This document shows positions 59,327 through 64,000 of a stretch of 64,000 nt of DNA, in pieces (positions within the stretch are counted from its first letter, which is position 1; each line of letters starts with the position of its first letter). Source of the DNA: Rubrivivax sp. (GTDB lineage: Bacteria > Pseudomonadota > Gammaproteobacteria > Burkholderiales > Burkholderiaceae_C); NCBI GenBank assembly GCA_016707445.1, contig JADJHR010000001.1, forward strand, positions 248,001 through 312,000, written 5' to 3'. Under the pieces are notes generated by a model, which searched no databases, was not told the origin of the DNA, and worked only from the letters and a program-made list of their open reading frames with translations. The translations under genes and the position numbers were made by a program.

Positions 59327-61120
59327 ATGTGGCGATGCCTGCGGGCCCACCTGCTGGCGATGGCACTGCTGGGCAGTTCGGCATTGCATGCAGCGCCGCT
59401 GCTGCAGCTGCGCGTCGAGGCGGGTGAACACCAGGCCACGGTGCGCCGCATCGCGGTCAGCGCCGACGGTGCGCTGGTGGCCACCGCCAGCGACGACAAG
59501 ACGGCGCGGCTGTGGCGCGCCGCCGACCGCCGCCTGCTGGCCACGCTGCGGGTGCCGATCGGTGACGGTGACCAGGGTCGGCTGTACGGGGTCACGTTTT
59601 CGCCCGACGGTCGGCAGCTGGCGGTGGCCGGCACCAACGGCGATCCGGCCACACCGCACCGCATCGACGTCTTCGATGCCGGCAATGCGCGGCACCTGCG
59701 CACGCTGCAGCTCGACGCCGGCCATGTCGTGCGGCTGCTGTGGACGCGCGACGGCCGCCACCTGGCGGCCTGCCTTTCGGGGCGCGACGGCCTGCGCATC
59801 GTGGCCGCCGACAGCGGGCAGACGGTGTACAGCGAGGCCTTTGCGGCACCCTGCTTCGGCTTGGCCGAACTGCCCGATGGCAGCCTGCTGGCCTCGGGTT
59901 TCGACGGCCAGATCCGTCAGCTGCGCTCGCAGGGCGGGCGCTGGCAGGCGGTGGCCAGCCTGCGCACCGAGATCGCCGACCCGCAGGCGATCGCGGTGGC
60001 GCCCGACGGCCTGCATTTCGCCGTCGGTTATCGGTCGCGGCTGCCCTCGGGCGACATCGCCATCGATGTCTTCGATGCGGGCAAGCTGACACTGGCGCGG
60101 CGTTTCAGCTTCGGTGGTTTGCGGGGCGGCAGCCTGGGTAGCGTGGCTTGGTCCGGCGACGGCCGCACCCTGGCAGCCAGCGGCCGGGCGGGCGCCGATG
60201 GCCAGATCGTGCTCAAGCGCATCACCTGGCCGCAGGGCAGCGTGGCCAGCGACATCGTGGCCACCAACACCGTGCAGGACATGGTGCCTTATGGCGTCGA
60301 CTGGTTTGCGCTGGCGTCGAGCAACGGATCGTGGGCGCTGATTCCGGCCGCGGGCGCGGTGTCGACACTGGGCGGCTCGGTGATCGACATTCGCGGCGCC
60401 GACAGCCTGCGTGCCGACGAAACACTGCGCGCGCTGTCGTTCGGTGCTGGCGGCACCCAGGGCGCGCTGCGCTTCGAGTTGCCGCGGCGCCTGCTGGCCA
60501 GCGGCCAGGGCAGTGGGCTCGACTCGGCGCGCCGGGTCTCGTTCTCGCTGCGGGTCACGCAGTGGGAGAACCAATTCCAGCCGCAGATCGCCGGCCGTGC
60601 GGTCACGATGGAGCCACTCGAACTCTCGCGCGCCTACGCTTTGCTGCCCGACAGTGCGGGCGTGATGCTGGGCACCTCGCGCACGCTGCGCCGCGTCGAC
60701 CGCGACGGCAAGCCGATCTGGTCGGCGCGGGTGTCGGGCGAGGTGATGTCGGTGACCGTTTCGGCCGACGGCCGCCTGGTGCTCAGCGCGCGCAGGCCGA
60801 CGGCACGCTGCGCTGGTGGCGCGCGTCAGACGGTTTGCTGCTGCTGTCGCTGTTCGTCAGCGTCGACCAGCGCTGGGTGTTGTGGACCGAACAGGGCTAC
60901 TACGACGCGTCGGTGGGTGCCGAGTCGCTGCTCGGCTGGCATGTCAATCGCAGCGACGGCGTGGGCGTTGATTTCTTTTCGATCGGACGCTTTCGTGACA
61001 AGTACCTGCGCCCGGACGTCATCGACCAGGTGCTGGCGACGCTGGATCCGCAGCGCGCACTGGTCGCGGCTGACGCAAAACGCAGCGTGCGGGTGCAGGC
61101 GGAAGTGGTGGCACCGGTGA
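59327..61120 (+). CDS. Exported WD40-caspase protein, N-terminal WD40 part (frameshifted)
   Basis: Starts at ATG 59327 with AGGGAGGG 7 nt ahead; an earlier ATG overlaps the stop of the Kelch gene. Signal peptide MWRCLRAHLLAMALLGSSALHA, then WD40-type blades (AVSADGALVATASDDKTARL, TFSPDGRQLAVAG). Coherent sequence runs to VSADGRLVLSA at about 60785; past the (GC)4 tract at 60786-60793 the frame gives Cys-rich nonsense to 61120. The real continuation is the frame of the next entry. Two bases too many in the GC tract explain the break. Confidence 0.75.
   Translation: MWRCLRAHLLAMALLGSSALHAAPLLQLRVEAGEHQATVRRIAVSADGALVATASDDKTARLWRAADRRLLATLRVPIGDGDQGRLYGVTFSPDGRQLAVAGTNGDPATPHRIDVFDAGNARHLRTLQLDAGHVVRLLWTRDGRHLAACLSGRDGLRIVAADSGQTVYSEAFAAPCFGLAELPDGSLLASGFDGQIRQLRSQGGRWQAVASLRTEIADPQAIAVAPDGLHFAVGYRSRLPSGDIAIDVFDAGKLTLARRFSFGGLRGGSLGSVAWSGDGRTLAASGRAGADGQIVLKRITWPQGSVASDIVATNTVQDMVPYGVDWFALASSNGSWALIPAAGAVSTLGGSVIDIRGADSLRADETLRALSFGAGGTQGALRFELPRRLLASGQGSGLDSARRVSFSLRVTQWENQFQPQIAGRAVTMEPLELSRAYALLPDSAGVMLGTSRTLRRVDRDGKPIWSARVSGEVMSVTVSADGRLVLSARRPTARCAGGARQTVCCCCRCSSASTSAGCCGPNRATTTRRWVPSRCSAGMSIAATAWALISFRSDAFVTSTCARTSSTRCWRRWIRSAHWSRLTQNAACGCRRKWWHR
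60786..60793. repeat. (GC)4 tract at the frameshift of the WD40-caspase gene
   Basis: AGCGCGCGCA. With three GC units instead of four the reading would run VSADGRLVLSA-QADGTLRWW without interruption. A dinucleotide repeat at the exact break point is what polymerase slippage, or a base-calling error, would produce. Confidence 0.6.
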
Positions 61121-62304
61121 TGGCGCCGGTGACGGGGCCAGTGATTCCGCCCGTGCAGGCGCCCGTTTTGGCCGACCCGCACCGCCAGCTGCTGCCGCCG
61201 GTGGTGTCGGTGCTGACCGAGCGCAGCGTCAGCAGCGCGTCGAAGACGCTGCAGCTGCGTTTCGCGATCCGTGCCAGCGAGCCGCGTGCGCAGACCATGC
61301 TGGTGCGCGTCAACGGGCGCCCGGTCGACCTGACCGAACTGGTGATGCCGCTGCGCCAGGACGGCGAGGCCAACGGCTCGCTGACCGTAGTGATGCCCGA
61401 AGGGCAGGCCGAGGTGGCCTTGCTGGCACAGGCTGGCAGCCTGTTCTCGGACCCGGTGTTCGTGTCGTGGAACTGGCGGCCGCCGGCGCCACCACCGCCC
61501 GTGGCGACCACGGCGCCGCCAAAGCCCGCGCCGGCGATCGCCGCCGGACCGGCGCCGCGCCTGTTCCTGGTGGCCGTCGGCGTGTCCGACTACGCGCGCA
61601 AGGCGTATGCGCTCGACCTCGCGGCCAAGGACGCAAGCGACTTTGCCGCCGTGATGGCGGCGCAGGGCGGCCGGCTGTATGCCAGCGTCGAGTCGCGCTT
61701 GCTCACCGATCGCCGCGCCACGCGCGCGGCCGTGCTCGACGCGCTGGCCTGGCTGCAGGCGTCGGCCGGGCCGCGCGATACGGCGATGCTGTTCATCGCC
61801 GGCCATGGTGTGAACGACGACAACGGCCAGTATTTCTTCATGGGCCACGACGCCGATGTCGACCGGCTGGCCGCCACCGCGATCAGCGAGTCGCAGCTGC
61901 GCGGCAGCCTGGCCGCCATCAAGGGCAAGGCGCTGTTGTTTGCCGACACCTGCCACGCCGGCAACGTGATTGGCAGCGGCGCCGCGGTCAGCCAGGAACT
62001 CGGGCGCTTGAGCAACACGCTGACCTCGGCCGAGAACGGCGTCATCGTGTTCTCGGCCAGCACCGGGCGCCAGGAATCGATCGAGAAGAAGAACTGGGGC
62101 AATGGCGCCTTCACCAAGGCGTTGATCGAAGGCCTGCGCGGCGCCGCCGACTTTCGCAAGGAAGGCGTGGTGACGCACCAGGGCCTGAGCTACTTCCTGG
62201 GCCAGGAGGTGCGCAAGCTGACCGGCAACCTGCAGACCCCGGTGACCGCGGTGCCGGTGGGCGTGGTCGACTATCCGATGGTGGCCCTGGTGGCGGCGCG
62301 CTGA
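60794..62304 (+). CDS. WD40-caspase protein, C-terminal caspase-like peptidase part
   Basis: About 500 residues continuing the previous gene after the shift: one more WD40 blade (ADGTLRWWRASDGLLLL), a segment YYDASVGAESLLGWHVN common in bacterial WD40-caspase proteins, a Pro/Val-rich linker, then a caspase/C14 domain with catalytic His in FIAGHGVND and catalytic Cys in FADTCHAGN. Caspase-like peptidases cleave after basic or acidic residues; the target is unknown. With the signal peptide of the first part the whole enzyme would act outside the cytoplasm, beside the Kelch/InlB-like lipoprotein encoded just upstream. Confidence 0.82.
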
Positions 62305-62320
62305 AGCGACGCCGTGCCGC

Positions 62321-63784
62321 TCATCCCCCCATGCCGTTGGGCCTGCGCCAGGCGCGTTCGAACGGCAGCCGCCAGGCTTGCGGTGCGATCAGCTGGTGGA
62401 TCGACTTCGGCCCCCACGACCCGGGTTCGTACAGGCGCACCGGGGGCGGGGCTTCGAGCAGCGACGTCGAAAGCTGCCACAAGCGCTCAATGCCTTCGGC
62501 GGTGTTGAACAGCGTGTGGTCGCCGCGCATGGCGTCCAGGATCAGCCGTTCGTAGGCCTCGAGCACGTCGCCCAGCAGGCCGGTGTCGTGCATCGCGAAC
62601 TGCAGGCTCAGCTTGTCCAGACGCATGCCCGGGCCAGGGCGTTTGCCATAGAACGACAGCGACATCTTCGACGCGTCGGCAAGGTCGAAGGTCAGATGGT
62701 CCGGCCCCTGTGCGCCCACGCCCGATCCGGCCGGAAACATGCTCTTGGGTGGCTCGCGAAAGGCGATCGAGATGATGCGCTGGCCTTCAGCCAGCTTCTT
62801 GCCGGTGCGCAGGAAGAAGGGCACGCCGGCCCAGCGCCAGTTGTCGATGAAGCACTTCAGCGCGATGAAGGTCTCGTTCTCCGACTCGGGGTCGACACCG
62901 TCCTCGCTGCGATAGCCGGTGTACTGCCCGCGCACCACGTCGCCGGGGTGGATCGGCAGCATGCTGCGAAACACCTTGTTCTTCTCTTCGCTGATCGGTG
63001 CCGATTCCAGCGCCGTGGGCGGCTCCATGGCCATGAAGGCCAGGATCTGGAACAGGTGCGTGACCACCATGTCGCGGTAGGCGCCGGTCTGTTCGTAGAA
63101 GGCCGAGCGCCGGCCCAGGCCCAGGGTCTCGGGCACGTCGATCTGCACGTGGTCGATGAAGTTGCGGTTCCAGATGGGCTCGAACAGGCCGTTGGCGAAG
63201 CGGAAGGCCAGGATGTTCTGCGCCGGCTCCTTGCCCAGGAAGTGGTCGATGCGGAAGATCTGCTGCTCGTCGAAGACCTCGTGCAACCGGGCATTCAGCG
63301 CCACCGCGCTGGCCAGGTCGGTGCCGAAGGGCTTCTCCATCACGATGCGCGAGCGTTCGACCAGCCCGGCCGCGGCCAGCATGCGCACCGCCGACAGCGC
63401 GCTGCTGGGCGGCACGCTGAGGTAGTGCAGCCGCCGGCTCTCACGGCCGATGCTGTCTTCGGCGCGCTGCACGGCCGCCTTCAGGGCTTCGGGCCCGGCC
63501 GCCAGCGGCACGTAGTCCAGGTTGCCTGCGAAGGTCGCCCAGTCGCTGTCGGTCACCTCGCGCGCGAAGTACTCGGCCAGCGCCGCGCGTGCGACGCGGC
63601 GAAATCCGTCGGCGTCGATGTCGTCCAGCGACACGCCGACGATGCGGCAAGCGGGGATGAAGCCGGCGCTGGCCAGGTGGTACAGCCCCGGCAGCAGCTT
63701 GCGCCGCGTCAGATCGCCGGTGGCGCCGAACAGCACCACCACCTGCGGGAATCGCGGACCCACACCCGGGGGGATCTTGGCCAT
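62321..63784 (-). CDS. zwf: Glucose-6-phosphate 1-dehydrogenase
   Basis: 487 residues. NADP-binding motif LFGATGDLTRRK near residue 18, substrate/catalytic motif RIDHFLGKE near 178 (catalytic His at the GxD relay), EKPFG, and NWRWAGVPFFLRTGK. First step of the oxidative pentose phosphate and Entner-Doudoroff routes, making NADPH. Full length, ATG 63784, GGAG-like site about 9 nt ahead. The stop lies 16 nt from the stop of the convergent caspase gene. Confidence 0.96.
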   Translation of the reverse strand: MAKIPPGVGPRFPQVVVLFGATGDLTRRKLLPGLYHLASAGFIPACRIVGVSLDDIDADGFRRVARAALAEYFAREVTDSDWATFAGNLDYVPLAAGPEALKAAVQRAEDSIGRESRRLHYLSVPPSSALSAVRMLAAAGLVERSRIVMEKPFGTDLASAVALNARLHEVFDEQQIFRIDHFLGKEPAQNILAFRFANGLFEPIWNRNFIDHVQIDVPETLGLGRRSAFYEQTGAYRDMVVTHLFQILAFMAMEPPTALESAPISEEKNKVFRSMLPIHPGDVVRGQYTGYRSEDGVDPESENETFIALKCFIDNWRWAGVPFFLRTGKKLAEGQRIISIAFREPPKSMFPAGSGVGAQGPDHLTFDLADASKMSLSFYGKRPGPGMRLDKLSLQFAMHDTGLLGDVLEAYERLILDAMRGDHTLFNTAEGIERLWQLSTSLLEAPPPVRLYEPGSWGPKSIHQLIAPQAWRLPFERAWRRPNGMGG

Positions 63785-63911
63785 GCGCAGGCTCCTTGCG
63801 GTGGATCGAAGGCCCGGGGCGTCTCGGTGCTGCAGCGGACGCCCTTCAGTCCCTCAGTATGCGGCCGCCCAGCCCGATGGCCCCCGCCGTGGCCCGATCA
63901 GCTGCAGTGCC

Positions 63912-64000
63912 TCAGAACGAAGTCCACTCGTCACTGTCGGCGCTGGCCGCTTCGGCAACGGGCCGCTTGACGGCCGGCTGCGCGGCCGACGCCGACAGCG
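63912..64000 (-). CDS. Methyl-accepting chemotaxis protein, C-terminal tail only
   Basis: The minus frame enters from beyond the window and reads an Ala/Pro/Lys-rich linker ending DEWTSF and a TGA at 63912-63914. A flexible Ala-rich tail closing with an acidic-W-x-x-F pentapeptide is the CheR/CheB-docking end of chemoreceptors. Only 28 residues are visible. Confidence 0.6.
   Translation of the reverse strand, partial: LSASAAQPAVKRPVAEAASADSDEWTSF

Overview
The window is high-GC DNA with strongly G/C-ending codons, dense gene packing and many 1-4 nt ATGA/TGATG overlaps. Gene content (N-type ATPase operon, cytochrome c/FTR1 iron permease, three TRAP loci or fragments, NarX/NarL-type two-component genes, a DUF1800/DUF1501 remnant) points to a betaproteobacterium, most likely Burkholderiales. 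That placement is inference; there is no rRNA or marker gene in the window to fix it. I saw no tRNA, rRNA, CRISPR array or insertion sequence.

Layout. 0-1.5 kb: the end of a TRAP large permease, then overlapping aroQ and aroE-like genes, probably quinate/shikimate uptake and use. 1.5-7.6 kb: a decayed stretch with a frameshifted membrane-anchored patatin, a gutted DHA2-type MFS pump and a cytochrome c/FTR1 iron permease split by a 1-nt shift behind a Fur-like box. 7.7-12 kb: Fsr-type MFS exporter, YghU-type GST, nitronate monooxygenase and an MBL-fold hydrolase. 12.2-13.1 kb: a collapsed DUF1800+DUF1501 pseudogene. 13.2-21 kb: signalling, with a degenerate histidine kinase, an intact kinase/LuxR-type regulator pair, and a periplasmic binding protein overlapping a CHASE-PAS-GGDEF-EAL protein. 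21-26.5 kb: amine oxidase, DUF937, DUF2853, Sel1-repeat protein, ZIP transporter and an SDR.

26.5-43.6 kb is the most coherent block. A complete N-ATPase operon atpDCQRBEFAG lies downstream of, and co-directional with, a SagB-type nitroreductase, a Lon protease and a 41-codon ORF coupled to lon. Divergent from these are a Crp/Fnr regulator, an orphan cytochrome cd1-like protein and a HAD-phosphatase/P-loop ATPase fusion. A tandem universal stress protein and a K+/H+ antiporter follow. It reads as an ion-energetics and redox-stress island, possibly used under low oxygen (inference).

43.7-64 kb: fadD; an ABC transporter with a fused double permease and no binding protein; an orphan CapV-like patatin phospholipase; a thiolase/DUF35 pair followed by a full TRAP system (dctP, dctQ, dctM); a lipoprotein with five InlB-like repeats and six Kelch repeats, followed by an exported WD40-caspase protein that is frameshifted at a (GC)4 tract; zwf; and the C-terminus of a chemotaxis receptor.
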